The notes under the pieces are model-generated. The model made no database searches. It saw only the letters and a program-made list of their open reading frames with translations, and was not told the origin of the DNA. A stretch of 64,000 nucleotides of DNA from Sorangium sp025924095 (GTDB taxonomy: Bacteria > Myxococcota_A > Polyangia > Polyangiales > Polyangiaceae). The stretch is from the NCBI RefSeq assembly GCF_051521505.1, contig NZ_CP150356.1:6758001-6822000 (forward strand), written 5' to 3'. This document shows, piece after piece, positions 18,171 through 26,347 of the stretch (position 1 is the first letter of the stretch; each line of letters opens with the position of its first letter). The translations under genes and the position numbers were made by a program.

Positions 18171-20501
18171 TCAAGGCGCGGCGAGCAGATGGTCGACGGC
18201 CGCGTCGAGCTCGGGATCGACGCCGTCGCGGAACGCCTGCGCGGTCAGCGCGACCTCGATGTCGGGGACGATCCCCACCCCGTGGAACACGCTTTTTTGC
18301 GCGTCCGCGTGCCGCGCATCCATCCCGGTGAACGAAAAGGCGAATTGCCCCGGCAGCTGCACGCCCGTGATGCTCCCGTTTGTCGCGGCCGTCCCCCGGC
18401 CGACCACGGTGACGCGATCCGCGTCGACGAGCGCGAGCGAGAAATGCTCGGCCGCCGACAGCGTCCCGTTGCCGACGAGCAACACGATGGGCCCCCCGTA
18501 CGCGGGCGAATCCAGCGGGCCGAACGTATCGAAGAACTCGTCGATGGACACGTCGTCCGGCCCCGTGCGCACGGCAACGCGGAAGATCGCGCCCGACCAC
18601 GGCCCCGGGATCACCCGCTGCGCCACCTCGGCGACGTCGATGCCCGGATACCCCCGCATGTCGAGGATGAGCCCGTCCGCCGTCTCGGCCTCGGTGAGGG
18701 CCGTGTGGAAATCGTTCATGTCGTAGAGGACCTCGCCCGCCAGGTTGATGTAATAAAGCTCCGGTGCGCCGAGATCGGCGAGCCATCCGGCGGTGCGCAG
18801 CGTGGGCGTGAAGCCGACGGCACCGAAGTCGGCGAGCGGCTGGGGCTCGAAGGGCAGGGTCCTCATGGCGCCATCGGGGTCGCGCAGGCCGAGCGCGACG
18901 GGCTTCATGAGCTGCTGCACCTCGTACGAGGCCACGACGAAGCGATTCGCCTCGGTCGCCCCCGACGAGCGAGCCATTTCCATGGCATACCAGTCGGCCG
19001 CCGGGACCCCGTCGATCGAGACCAGCGTATCGCCCGGATTGACGCCCACGGCCAGGGTCTGGCGCACGACGGCCTCGCCGTCGATCCATTCGAGGTACGA
19101 AGGAAACGAGCCGGTCGCCCTGGTCACGTAATCCCGCACCAGCGTGTGGCTGTCGTCGAGGGCATTGCCGAAGCGGCGCAGGACGTTCCGGACCACGAGG
19201 CGCTCGGGCGGCTCCTCGCCGAGCAGGTCGATCGTCTCCACGAGCCGCGCATCGATCACGTCGGGCACGACCTCGAAGTACGGGAAGAACGACCGGGCAG
19301 CGCCGTGCGCCACGACGAGCGCGGCGCGGCCCGTGCCGAGGTGGATCTCCGGCGGCTGCCGCTCGTTGAACGGCGAGACGCTCTTCTCCTCGGGCCGCTC
19401 CGCCGGCCCGGGCGGGATGGGCGGAGGCGCCTCGAGATCCCCCATTTCATGCACGATGCACGCCGGCTCGCCCATCCGGCGGTCGGCCGGAATCGAGTCG
19501 GGGACACGTTGCCCGTCGGGGAAGATCAGATCGGCGGCGCGATGGGCGATCCCGGAATCTCCGATCCCTTGCCAGCGCGCCTCGGCGACGTCGGCGCGGA
19601 GCCCTTCGCCGACGATCGTCGCGCGTCCCGCGAGCCGGAGCGAGAGGGCGAGCGAGGCCGCTTCGGGCGCGAGCCGCGGGCTCGTCAAGAGGGCGAGCTT
19701 TCGGTCGGCGCTGCTCGCGGCGGGGATCGGGTCGCCCTGGATCTCGGCGATCGTGTTGCTGAACAGGTTCTGCTGGAAGAACTGCTCGTCGGTCATCCCG
19801 TAATGGCGCCGCACGCGGCGCGCGAGGCGCGGCACGGGCGTGGCGAGGGCCTGGGACGCGGCGGCCTCGAGCGCCTCGCGCAGGCCCGGCGCAGGCGGCA
19901 GATCCCGCAGATCGACGACGATTGCCGACACCTCGGGCGGCACCTCGACCGTGCCCGTGCCCGGCCGGACCAGGGCGACAGCGCCGTCCTCGCCCTCCAC
20001 GAGCTCGACCCGCGCGACGTCGAGCGAGGCCGCAGCCGCGTTCGCGGAGAGGGCGCAGGCGATCCCGGGCAGGGCGCTGGCATAAGGCGCGAGGTCCAGC
20101 GAATCGATCGCGTCCGCGGGGAGGAGCGCGGCGACGAGCGCCTGATCCGCGTCGGCATATGCGGTGACGGGCCCGAAAAAACGGACGCCCGCATGCGCCG
20201 CGGAGAGGTCGACGGGCACGGGGCGGCTGCCCTGGGCGCCGGCGGCGACACGCGCGCAGAAGGCCTCGGGCGGGAGCTCCGGGGCCGGCTCCGGCATGCA
20301 ATCGAGGGAAAACCCGCCGCCGGTGCCGCCCGCGCCGCCGGTGCCGCCGGTGCCGCCGGTGCCGCCGGTGCCGCCGGTGCCGCCCGCGCCGCCGCTCCCG
20401 CTGCTGGAGGAGCTCGTGCCGCCCGTGGGAGGCGTGGACGGGGCCGGTTCGGAACAACCTGCGAGGATCAGAGATACGAAACAGAATAAGCCGGTTCGCA
20501 T
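18171..20501 (-). CDS. S41-family peptidase lipoprotein with PDZ-like region
   Basis: The ATG at 20501 opens a lipoprotein signal (GLFCFVSLILAGC) and gives 776 residues. A short Gly/Thr linker is coded by 9-bp repeats near 20320-20400. The N-terminal half (about residues 60-400) is not recognised. A PDZ-like segment follows (VNPGDTLVSIDGVPAADWY). The S41 core has YYINLAGE, GLILDMRGYPG and the nucleophile motif GNGTLSAAEHFSLAL, where the Ser precedes Ala-Ala-Glu as in tail-specific proteases. GTAATNGSITGVQLPG and VHGVGIVPDIEV-like endings match interphotoreceptor-retinoid-binding-type members. It would act in the periplasm. Substrate specificity is unknown. Confidence 0.85.
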   Translation of the reverse strand: MRTGLFCFVSLILAGCSEPAPSTPPTGGTSSSSSGSGGAGGTGGTGGTGGTGGTGGAGGTGGGFSLDCMPEPAPELPPEAFCARVAAGAQGSRPVPVDLSAAHAGVRFFGPVTAYADADQALVAALLPADAIDSLDLAPYASALPGIACALSANAAAASLDVARVELVEGEDGAVALVRPGTGTVEVPPEVSAIVVDLRDLPPAPGLREALEAAASQALATPVPRLARRVRRHYGMTDEQFFQQNLFSNTIAEIQGDPIPAASSADRKLALLTSPRLAPEAASLALSLRLAGRATIVGEGLRADVAEARWQGIGDSGIAHRAADLIFPDGQRVPDSIPADRRMGEPACIVHEMGDLEAPPPIPPGPAERPEEKSVSPFNERQPPEIHLGTGRAALVVAHGAARSFFPYFEVVPDVIDARLVETIDLLGEEPPERLVVRNVLRRFGNALDDSHTLVRDYVTRATGSFPSYLEWIDGEAVVRQTLAVGVNPGDTLVSIDGVPAADWYAMEMARSSGATEANRFVVASYEVQQLMKPVALGLRDPDGAMRTLPFEPQPLADFGAVGFTPTLRTAGWLADLGAPELYYINLAGEVLYDMNDFHTALTEAETADGLILDMRGYPGIDVAEVAQRVIPGPWSGAIFRVAVRTGPDDVSIDEFFDTFGPLDSPAYGGPIVLLVGNGTLSAAEHFSLALVDADRVTVVGRGTAATNGSITGVQLPGQFAFSFTGMDARHADAQKSVFHGVGIVPDIEVALTAQAFRDGVDPELDAAVDHLLAAP

Positions 20502-20829
20502 GGGCGATGGTAGACGCACTTGCATCGTCGAGGCAACCGTCGAGCGGTCGGGATGGGCACGGGCATCGTGTCCGCGATGGGGCCGATCAAGCCCCATCGA
20601 CGCGACAATGGCACCGGCGCTCGAGGTCGACCAGGCGGAGGAGCTGGCGTGCTCTGTCCACGAGGTGAAGAGAGGAGTCCAGTGAGAATCCGAGGGAGAG
20701 GTGGTTCATAGAAGACGAGGCAAGCTCGGACTCTTGCTGTGCGTGCCGTGCGCGACGAGGTGGGGGCGGCACCGCTCTTGCCTTCTGTCATGGAGGTACC
20801 CCCGGGTCCCGCACGAAAGGAGGAGTCGA
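20502..20829. other. Divergent intergenic region between S41 peptidase and DUF2267 genes
   Basis: This 328-bp spacer lies between outward-facing genes, so both promoters should be here. It holds one copy of a 71-nt dispersed element (20649-20719). No convincing gene was found. The DUF2267 gene has a strong AGGAGG site at its right end. Confidence 0.6.
20649..20719 (+). repeat. Dispersed 71-nt element, copy A
   Basis: It aligns without gaps to 24311-24381, with about 52 of 71 identical bases (73%). Conserved blocks are GTGCTCT, GAGAGG, GTCCAG, GAGAA and ATAGAAGA. Translated on the minus strand both copies read S(M/I)NHLxLxFSLD(S/T)S, so it may be a remnant of a coding sequence or a regulatory/RNA element. 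Each copy lies upstream of a leftward gene. Confidence 0.6.
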
Positions 20830-21435
20830 ATGGGCAGCAAGGCGAATGCGACGACCGCGGCCGCTCGGTCGATCGACGAGCTATCAGAGCAGGTCTTCCG
20901 CCAGGTCGAGCAGAGCGGCGCGCTGCCGCCGCACCTGCGGGCGCCCGAGGCCGTCGGTGCGGCGCTGTGCACGCTGTCGCGCCGGCTGAGCGGTGGAGAG
21001 GCGCGGGACCTCGCCGCGGCCCTGCCATCGACGATCCAGGCGATTGTACAGCCATGTGCCACGCACCGCGACGAGGATGCCGAGGTCTTCAATCGTCGAG
21101 AGTTCCTGGAGACGCTCGCGGAGCACCTGCACATCGACAACGACCAGGCAAGGGCGGTGTCCCATGCGGTCTTCGCGGCCGTGGAGCGCGCGATCCCGAT
21201 GGAGGAGGTCACGGACATCGGGAGCCAGCTTCCGGCCGATCTGAAGGAGCTCTGGGGGCGCCATCGCGTCGCCGGCAGCTCCCACGCGGAGCGGCCGGCG
21301 GACACGTCGCTGGCAGAGCCTCCCCCGCGGGCATCCGTGGAGACGCCCGCGCCCGACCCGCTCCGCGGCGACGTGGGCGTGGACCGCACGGCGGCGGCCT
21401 CGTCCGGCGACGCTCCCGGCGAGAGACGAGGCTAG
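20830..21435 (+). CDS. DUF2267 family protein
   Basis: The ATG at 20830 follows AGGAGG closely, giving 201 residues. The protein is helical, soluble and without signal peptide. It has two related helical halves (ELSEQVFRQVEQSGALPPHL, then AVGAALCTLSRRLSGGEARD, and EFLETLAEHLHIDNDQARAV, then FAAVERAIPMEEVTDI) ending QLPADLKELW, the hallmark of DUF2267. The last 50 residues are Pro/Ala-rich and probably disordered. DUF2267 proteins are often stress-related in proteobacteria, but no biochemical role is established. It is monocistronic. Confidence 0.85.
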   Translation: MGSKANATTAAARSIDELSEQVFRQVEQSGALPPHLRAPEAVGAALCTLSRRLSGGEARDLAAALPSTIQAIVQPCATHRDEDAEVFNRREFLETLAEHLHIDNDQARAVSHAVFAAVERAIPMEEVTDIGSQLPADLKELWGRHRVAGSSHAERPADTSLAEPPPRASVETPAPDPLRGDVGVDRTAAASSGDAPGERRG

Positions 21436-21922
21436 ACAGCCGATCCTGATCCGGGGGCGACGGCTCGAGCCCTCGGGTGCGCTCCGGCTTTCGCCGACGA
21501 GCCTGCAGAACTCCTCGCTCGCGCTCTGCTCTGAGGGCCGGAGGGGGTGCCGAGCCCGCGCGGGCGCTCTGTTTTGCGGTCCGGAGGGGTCCCGCCCCCC
21601 CATCTGGCACAAGATCCAGCACGTTCACGGCGCTTCTGGCACAGAATTCCGCTGTGAAACGCGAATTCTGGCACAATTTTGCTCCCGGAGACGCTCTGCA
21701 GAGCGTCGTCGAGGGGTCCGGACCCCTGTGTGTCGCAATGCATTGCGTTTGTGCCAGTGCCGGACCCCCCTCATCTGGCACAGATCACGGGGGGTTGGCA
21801 CAGAGCGGGCGGTTCGTGCCGTCCAGCGGCGCGCCTCGGTCGTCGGCCCTTGTTGGGCGAGCGTGCTCCGGCTACGGTGCGTCGCCTCGCGGCATGCTCG
21901 CGCCGATCGGAAGAGGAACACG
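21436..21922. other. Repeat-rich spacer with 103-nt element and TGGCACA motifs
   Basis: No gene was found in this 487 bp. It contains the second copy of the 103-nt element and five direct occurrences of TGGCACA (near 21605, 21636, 21668, 21775 and 21797). Three of these are preceded by C-rich or TTCT/ATCT sequence. The stretch CCCCCC-ATCTGGCACA occurs twice, 170 bp apart. Such repeats suggest a regulatory or mobile-element-derived segment at the left border of the accessory region. Confidence 0.55.
21551..21653 (+). repeat. Dispersed intergenic 103-nt element, copy B
   Basis: This is an ungapped match (about 78%) to 10434-10536, in the same orientation. Its right part carries two of the TGGCACA motifs. 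It lies between the DUF2267 gene and the ATPase operon. Confidence 0.7.
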
Positions 21923-22210
21923 GTGAAGCTCGAGGACGTCACGAACGGCGCGAGCCTGGAAGGCGTGGAGCCGTCGAGCGTGGTCACCGTGGTCGCGGCG
22001 ATCCCCATCCCGCCGGACTCGCTTCAGCTCATCCACCGGCTGCCGGATGGCTCCCTCCTCGACGCGGATCACTTCTACGGAAGGTTCCGCGACGGCGCGC
22101 ACGCGGTCGACACGTCGGACCTCATGCGCCGCAGGGTCAAGGAGGAGGCCGCGGCCGGCGAGGTCCCGGAGACGAAGGACCCGCTCGATCTGTTCGAACG
22201 CAAGCCATGA
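21923..22210 (+). CDS. Small protein, first gene of an ATPase operon
   Basis: GTG at 21923 opens a 95-residue frame that ends four bases into the ATPase gene (ATGA). AGAGG lies six to seven bases upstream. The product is acidic and soluble: VVTVVAAIPIPPDSLQLIHR, then LPDGSLLDADHFYGRFRDGA and an ending DPLDLFERKP. I recognise no domain. Its overlap with an OLD-like ATPase suggests a dedicated partner, perhaps a regulator or antitoxin-like subunit in a defence-type system. Codon use matches the host chromosome. Confidence 0.65.
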   Translation: MKLEDVTNGASLEGVEPSSVVTVVAAIPIPPDSLQLIHRLPDGSLLDADHFYGRFRDGAHAVDTSDLMRRRVKEEAAAGEVPETKDPLDLFERKP

Positions 22211-23253
22211 TCAGGTCGCTTCATATCAAGAATTTCACCGCCTTCAGCGAGGCGGACCTCGACTTCGGACAGCACCTCAACGTGTTCGTGGGAGAGAACG
22301 GCACGGGAAAGACGCACGCGCTGAAGCTCGCCTACTCCATCCTCGCGACGAGCTGGGAGGAGGGGCGCAAGCCGAACGCGGCGCCCCCGACCAAGGCGGC
22401 TCTGCAGACCCGCCTCGCGGACAAGCTCGTCAGCGTCTTCCGCCCGGAGGCCCTGGGGCGCCTCGCCCGGCGGAAGCAAGGGCGTGAGCGCTGCGATGTG
22501 CGGATGACCTGCACCCACGAGGCCTGGGAGTTCTCGTTCGGCTTCTCGACGCAGAGCAAGTCGGACGTCTCGATCGACACGCTCCCCACGGAATGGATCG
22601 ACGCGGCGCCGGCCTTCCTGCCGACCCGGGAGCTCCTCACCATCTATCCAGGCTTCGTGTCCGTGTACGAGAACCACTATCTCGAATTCGAGGAGACATG
22701 GCGCGATACCTGCTTGCTCCTCGGCGCGCCGCTCAAGAGGGGCGCCAAGGAGAAGCGCGTCCGGGAGCTCCTTGGTCCGCTGGAGGAGGCGATGGGAGGG
22801 GCGATCGAGCTCGACAAGAACGGTCGATTCTACTTCCGCAGCGGGAGCGGTCGCATGGAGATGCCGCTCGTCGCGGAGGGCCTCCGCAAGCTCGGCATGC
22901 TCGCCCGCCTCATCGCGACAGGGGCCTTGCTCGACAAAGGGTGCCTGTTCTGGGACGAGCCGGAGGCGAACCTCAACCCGCGCATCATCAAGAAGGTCGC
23001 CGGCAGCATCGTCGATCTGAGCCTCGGCGGCATCCAGGTGTTCATCGCGACGCACAGCCTGTTCTTGCTGCGCGAGATCGAGATGCTGCTCGCGCGCAAG
23101 GGGGGAGAGGTCGACGCGCGCTTCTTCGGGCTGCACCTGTCGGACGCGGGTGTCTCGGTGCAGCAAGGGCCCTCCGTGGACGACATGGGAACCATCACCG
23201 CGCTCGACGAGGAGCTCGAGCAGTCCGACCGTTTCCTGAGCACGGAAGGCTGA
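22207..23253 (+). CDS. AAA/ABC-type ATPase of the OLD-like group
   Basis: The protein has 348 residues; its start ATG overlaps the preceding stop. It opens IRSLHIKNFTAFSEADLDFG, the usual first strand of RecF/OLD/SMC-like ATPases. Walker A is GENGTGKTH near residue 33. Walker B is CLFWDEPEANLNP near 245, and the switch His lies in FIATHSLFLLREIE. A helical insert with FLPTRELLTIYPGF lies between them. There is no C-terminal TOPRIM domain, so a nuclease or effector would have to be supplied by a partner. The next gene is truncated (see 23257-23289). OLD-like ATPases with separate effectors occur in phage-defence systems; that role is inferred. Confidence 0.85.
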   Translation: MIRSLHIKNFTAFSEADLDFGQHLNVFVGENGTGKTHALKLAYSILATSWEEGRKPNAAPPTKAALQTRLADKLVSVFRPEALGRLARRKQGRERCDVRMTCTHEAWEFSFGFSTQSKSDVSIDTLPTEWIDAAPAFLPTRELLTIYPGFVSVYENHYLEFEETWRDTCLLLGAPLKRGAKEKRVRELLGPLEEAMGGAIELDKNGRFYFRSGSGRMEMPLVAEGLRKLGMLARLIATGALLDKGCLFWDEPEANLNPRIIKKVAGSIVDLSLGGIQVFIATHSLFLLREIEMLLARKGGEVDARFFGLHLSDAGVSVQQGPSVDDMGTITALDEELEQSDRFLSTEG

Positions 23254-23256
23254 GCC

Positions 23257-23289
23257 ATGCCGACCGTCACCGTCGATGGCCTGAATTGA
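23257..23289 (+). pseudogene. Ten-codon remnant of a third operon gene
   Basis: Three bases after the ATPase stop an ATG starts MPTVTVDGLN and stops at TGA 23287. The tight spacing and the protein-like start (a first beta strand and turn) indicate that a third gene once followed. The DNA after it to 23431 has no matching coding sequence. Either the gene was deleted or this is a fortuitous start. From memory, relatives of this ATPase operon carry a third gene opening with a similar MPT-V-DG stretch, but that needs a search. Confidence 0.5.
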
Positions 23290-23431
23290 CGCCCGGATGC
23301 CGGTGGCGCCGGGGGCCGCCACGGCGGCGGACAGGGCGTGCTCCTGGGCGGGTGACGCGGGGGCGAGCGGGCGTCTGGCGGGGCGGTGTTGCGCGAGCGG
23401 GCGTCCGGTGGGCGGGGTTATGCGAGCGGGC

Positions 23432-24250
23432 TCAGAGGTCGACCGGCGCCGGCTGGGCGCTCGGCGCGTCGGGCGGAGGGGGCGCTGCGGGCTCGCCCTC
23501 GGGCTTGTCGTTCTTCCGGGCGGCGCCGCGACCGCTCGGCCCGACGCTCCAGGTCGCGAGCGGCGCGAGCAGCTTGTCGGCGAGCTCCTGCGTCTCCGGC
23601 TCGTCGGGCTCGACCGCGCCCATCACCTTGATCACGTACACGCGCAGCGCCTCGGTGAAGGCGTCGAGCGCCTCGCGCACGCTCGGCGGCGCCGCCGCGG
23701 CCGCGGCCGTGGGCGCCGTGACGCCGAGCGCCTTGCCGTAAGCGGCGTGCGCGGCCTCCAGGACGACGAGGAAGCGCTTGCCGCCGAGCGCCTCGAGGCG
23801 CGCGTCGAGGCCGTTCTTGCGGATGCGCTGCAGCCGGAGCTCGCTCTCGGACCATTCCAGGACGTACGTGAGCTGGAGGAACTTGAGCCCTCCCGTGAAG
23901 ATGGCCGCCTTCAGCGCGCTCGCCTCGGCGACCTCGGGCGCGCCGGACGGCAGCTTGGTGAACGCGGTCAGGAAGTCGTGGAGACCGCTCCAGCAACCGT
24001 CGATGACACGGTCGCACTGGACGGCATCCTCGCTCGCCTCCCCTCCTCCGGACAGCGACACCTGATCGCGCAGCGCCGACGCGAGCTCGCCGTGCCGCGA
24101 TGAGAGCGCGGCGAGCGCCCGCGCGATGCCCTTCGCGAGCTGCTTCTTCGCGGGCTTCGCCGCCGTGAGGAGCTGCTCGCCTAGCGCCATCGCCCCGACG
24201 GCGGTGAGGCGGGGGAGCTGGATCACTTCAGAAGCGGTGTATTTGCTCAT
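23432..24250 (-). CDS. Conserved-type hypothetical protein
   Basis: This 272-residue soluble protein is not recognised. It begins MSKYTASEVIQLPRLTAVGA, continues as long amphipathic helices (EQLLTAAKPAKKQLAKGIAR, then RVIDGCWSGLHDFLTAFTKL and TYVLEWSESELRLQRIRKNG) and ends in a 30-residue Pro/Ala tail. There is no signal peptide or membrane span. Codon use is host-like. It is alone on its strand between the ATPase operon (convergent) and the radC-like gene. A copy of the 71-nt dispersed element lies 61 bp upstream. Confidence 0.7.
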   Translation of the reverse strand: MSKYTASEVIQLPRLTAVGAMALGEQLLTAAKPAKKQLAKGIARALAALSSRHGELASALRDQVSLSGGGEASEDAVQCDRVIDGCWSGLHDFLTAFTKLPSGAPEVAEASALKAAIFTGGLKFLQLTYVLEWSESELRLQRIRKNGLDARLEALGGKRFLVVLEAAHAAYGKALGVTAPTAAAAAAPPSVREALDAFTEALRVYVIKVMGAVEPDEPETQELADKLLAPLATWSVGPSGRGAARKNDKPEGEPAAPPPPDAPSAQPAPVDL

Positions 24251-24639
24251 GAGATCATCCTCGTCCGTGGCAGGAGCGCGGGATTGCGCTGGAACGCCAG
24301 ACGGGCAAGGGTGCTCTATTCATGATGTGATGAGAGGTGTCCAGAGAGAAGTGAAGGAGAAGATGATTTATAGAAGAAGGGAGGGTGTCGGAATCCTGCG
24401 GTGTCCGGGGGAGCGCGGGGGATGGATGGGTGAGAAAAACGAGGGATGTTGCTGGGATAGCTGGGCTGGCATCGTTCTGGCCAGGAGGGAGGCCGGAGGC
24501 GCCCAGTGCGGCCTCGGGAGGACCCGTCGAAAGGTTGCTTTCGGCAGCGGCGGCAGGGACGTCCCGGGCCTGGTGGTCGCTCCGCGCGACGCGTGGGTCT
24601 GGCGGCGGGGACGCCGGTGGGCGCCAGGATCCCGACGGT
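24251..24639. other. Intergenic region, no gene seen
   Basis: About 390 bp lie between the hypothetical gene and the end of the radC-like gene. It carries the second 71-nt element copy (24311-24381), followed by purine-rich sequence on the plus strand. Open frames here have no coding character. Confidence 0.6.
24311..24381 (+). repeat. Dispersed 71-nt element, copy B
   Basis: It matches 20649-20719 without gaps (about 73%). It lies upstream of the leftward hypothetical gene that starts at 24250, just as copy A lies upstream of the leftward S41 gene. Confidence 0.6.
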
Positions 24640-25257
24640 CTAGCGGGATGAGCCAGCCCGGAAGACCGAGGCGAAGCGCCCGGCGGGCGTCACGATGACG
24701 TGGTCCTGGAGGGGAACGCCGATCAGGTGGGCGGCGTGCTCGATCTCGCGGGTCAGCTCGACGTCGTCGTCGGACGGCGCGGGGTCGCCGCCCGGGTGGT
24801 TGTGGGCCAGCACGAACGCGACGGCGCCGAGCTCGATGGCGGCGCGCAGGACATCGGCGGCGCGCACCGAGCCGCCCAGGAGGCCGCCGCGGCAGACCAT
24901 GCGCGCGCCGCGGACGCGATCGTGGGCGTCGAGCGCGGCGAGCCAGACCTCCTCGTGGACGAGCGGCGCCAGCGTCGCGTGGAAGAAGCGGGCGACGTCG
25001 CGCGGGCGGCGCAGGCGCTTCGGGCGGCGCGTGCGCGCGGCGTGAAGACGCCGGCCGAGCTCGAAGGCGGCAGCGAGGCGGGTCGCCGCCTGGAGCGCGA
25101 GCTCGGCGCGCTCCGCCAGCGCGACGGGCGACAGGCGCGCGAGGGACGGGAGGTCCTCGGCAGGGAAGGCACGGCGGCCCAGGTCGGGGAGGCCGAGCAC
25201 CAGCTCCACCAGGGCCGCGTCGGGCATCGCGGGGACGTCGACGGGGGTGGGGCTCAT
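24640..25257 (-). CDS. RadC/JAB-domain protein, short form
   Basis: The ATG at 25257 has GGAGG six bases upstream, giving 205 residues. The C-terminal half is a JAMM fold: HEEVWLAALDAHDRV, GSVRAADVLRAAIELGAVAF and the metal motif HNHPGGDPAPSDDDVELTRE, ending LIGVPLQDHVIVTPAGRFAS. The N-terminal part keeps only a partial helix-hairpin-like helical region, as in radC genes carried on mobile elements. The RadC name is historical; the molecular function remains unclear. It sits in the accessory region and is probably transcribed from the AT-rich promoter at 25400-25428. Confidence 0.88.
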   Translation of the reverse strand: MSPTPVDVPAMPDAALVELVLGLPDLGRRAFPAEDLPSLARLSPVALAERAELALQAATRLAAAFELGRRLHAARTRRPKRLRRPRDVARFFHATLAPLVHEEVWLAALDAHDRVRGARMVCRGGLLGGSVRAADVLRAAIELGAVAFVLAHNHPGGDPAPSDDDVELTREIEHAAHLIGVPLQDHVIVTPAGRFASVFRAGSSR

Positions 25258-25399
25258 CGGGCGCCTCCGCGCGAAGGAGAGCGGCCCGCCGGCGCGGGGG
25301 CCTGGTGGACGCGGCGGCGCTGGGGCTTGCAGGGACGTGGATTTTGCCGGGGATCGGGGAGTGTGCAGCGCATGCGGACGTCGTACATTCGGACGTTCC

Positions 25400-25428
25400 A
25401 TAATAAAACAACGCATAGGTTGTGTTAT
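25400..25428 (-). promoter_or_regulatory. Probable sigma-70-type promoter of the radC-like gene
   Basis: On the minus strand ATAACA (25428-25423) and TATTAT (25405-25400) are separated by 17 bases, matching four and five of six consensus positions. It is embedded in the most AT-rich stretch for several kilobases, about 140 bp before the ATG at 25257. The AT-rich patch itself hints at acquired DNA. Confidence 0.5.
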
Positions 25429-25524
25429 CGCAATGGCTCAGGTGCATAGCGCTCGACTTGCTCGGCGGGGCATCACGCAGATGACTCCCGCGCTCACGCC
25501 TCCGGCGGGACATCGTCAAGCGGC

Positions 25525-25800
25525 GTGTCCTTCTCGCCTCCGGCGGGCTGCTCGACGGAGCCCAGCGGCTCCAACAAATCGGCGACCCCGATCACCTGGT
25601 CGAGGCGGCTGGGACTCACCCAGGACGCCCTCACCGCGGCGGCGGAGATCAGCACGGGCTTCCTGCAGCGCGTCGAGCACGGGAAAACGAACGTCGGGGT
25701 CGTAGCGCTGGTCCGGCTCGCCGACGCGCTCGGGGTCGAGCCCGGCGTCCTGCTGCGCCGCGCCACCCTGCCTGAACAGCTAAGCGAGCAGCACGCTGGC
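25525..25800 (+). pseudogene. Degraded XRE-family helix-turn-helix regulator
   Basis: The frame contains a recognisable XRE core: RRLGLTQDALTAAAEISTGF, then LQRVEHGKTNVGVVALVRLA and DALGVEPGVLLR. The N-terminal helix that should read like R-x-x-R-x-x-R is replaced by low-complexity sequence, and no ribosome site precedes the nominal GTG at 25525. After LLRRATLPE the frame runs on by chance into Arg/Ser-rich, noncoding-like sequence. I take it as the remnant of a small regulator that belonged to the neighbouring accessory genes. Confidence 0.5.
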
Positions 25801-26347
25801 GCTCATCGCACGAGCGTACCGACCCGCGTCGGTCAACGACAACCGTCTGTGCGCTTGCAAATCGACCAGCACCGCCTCGCCCTGCGCGCTACGCCCACAT
25901 CGAGACGTGTTACGTCCATGAGAACATGGCGAAGGGACGACCGTCGGTGGCCGATGCTCAGGGCGACCCAGGCGAGGCGGGCTGGCCGCGGTCAGAGTCC
26001 GGGAGGGTCACCTTACAGAGCATCCACGCGCTACCCAACCGAGGCGAGCGGCGCGAATGCGCGCAAATCGTGCCGCCGTCGGTCAGCGCGGCAGGGTCAT
26101 CAAGCAGCTCGATGTGTAGTTCGACAGTGCGTTCGACCTTGGCCGGACCAGGCCGGAACAGCTCAGCGCAACCTAGCCGTGCGTGGAAGTCGGCAGGCGA
26201 GGCCGATGAGTGCACGTCCGCGCCGCTCGTCCGTCCACCTGCAGCCCCGCCCTGCCAAGTGTTCGAGGAATCGGCGCCCAAGCTGGGCCAAGAAGTTCGC
26301 GGCAGAAGGCGTTGTCGACCCGGCCGCGACGGAGTACATTCCCGAGC
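25801..26347. other. Intergenic region before the ATPase island, no clear gene
   Basis: About 550 bp of GC-rich sequence with open frames on both strands but no convincing protein. The minus strand codes one plausible-looking stretch (KVERTVELHIELLDDPAALT near 26130-26080), which may be a scrap of an old gene. The promoter of the downstream ATPase should be here but was not identified. Confidence 0.5.

Noticed and set aside
21660..21690. Sigma-54 promoter at CTGGCACAATTTTGCTC
   Set aside because: The GG and GC elements are nine bases apart instead of the required ten, and the same TGGCACA word recurs four more times without the second element.
25958..26281. Minus-strand small gene before the ATPase island
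   Set aside because: Only one short stretch looks protein-like. No start signal or family could be found, so it is described only as part of the spacer.
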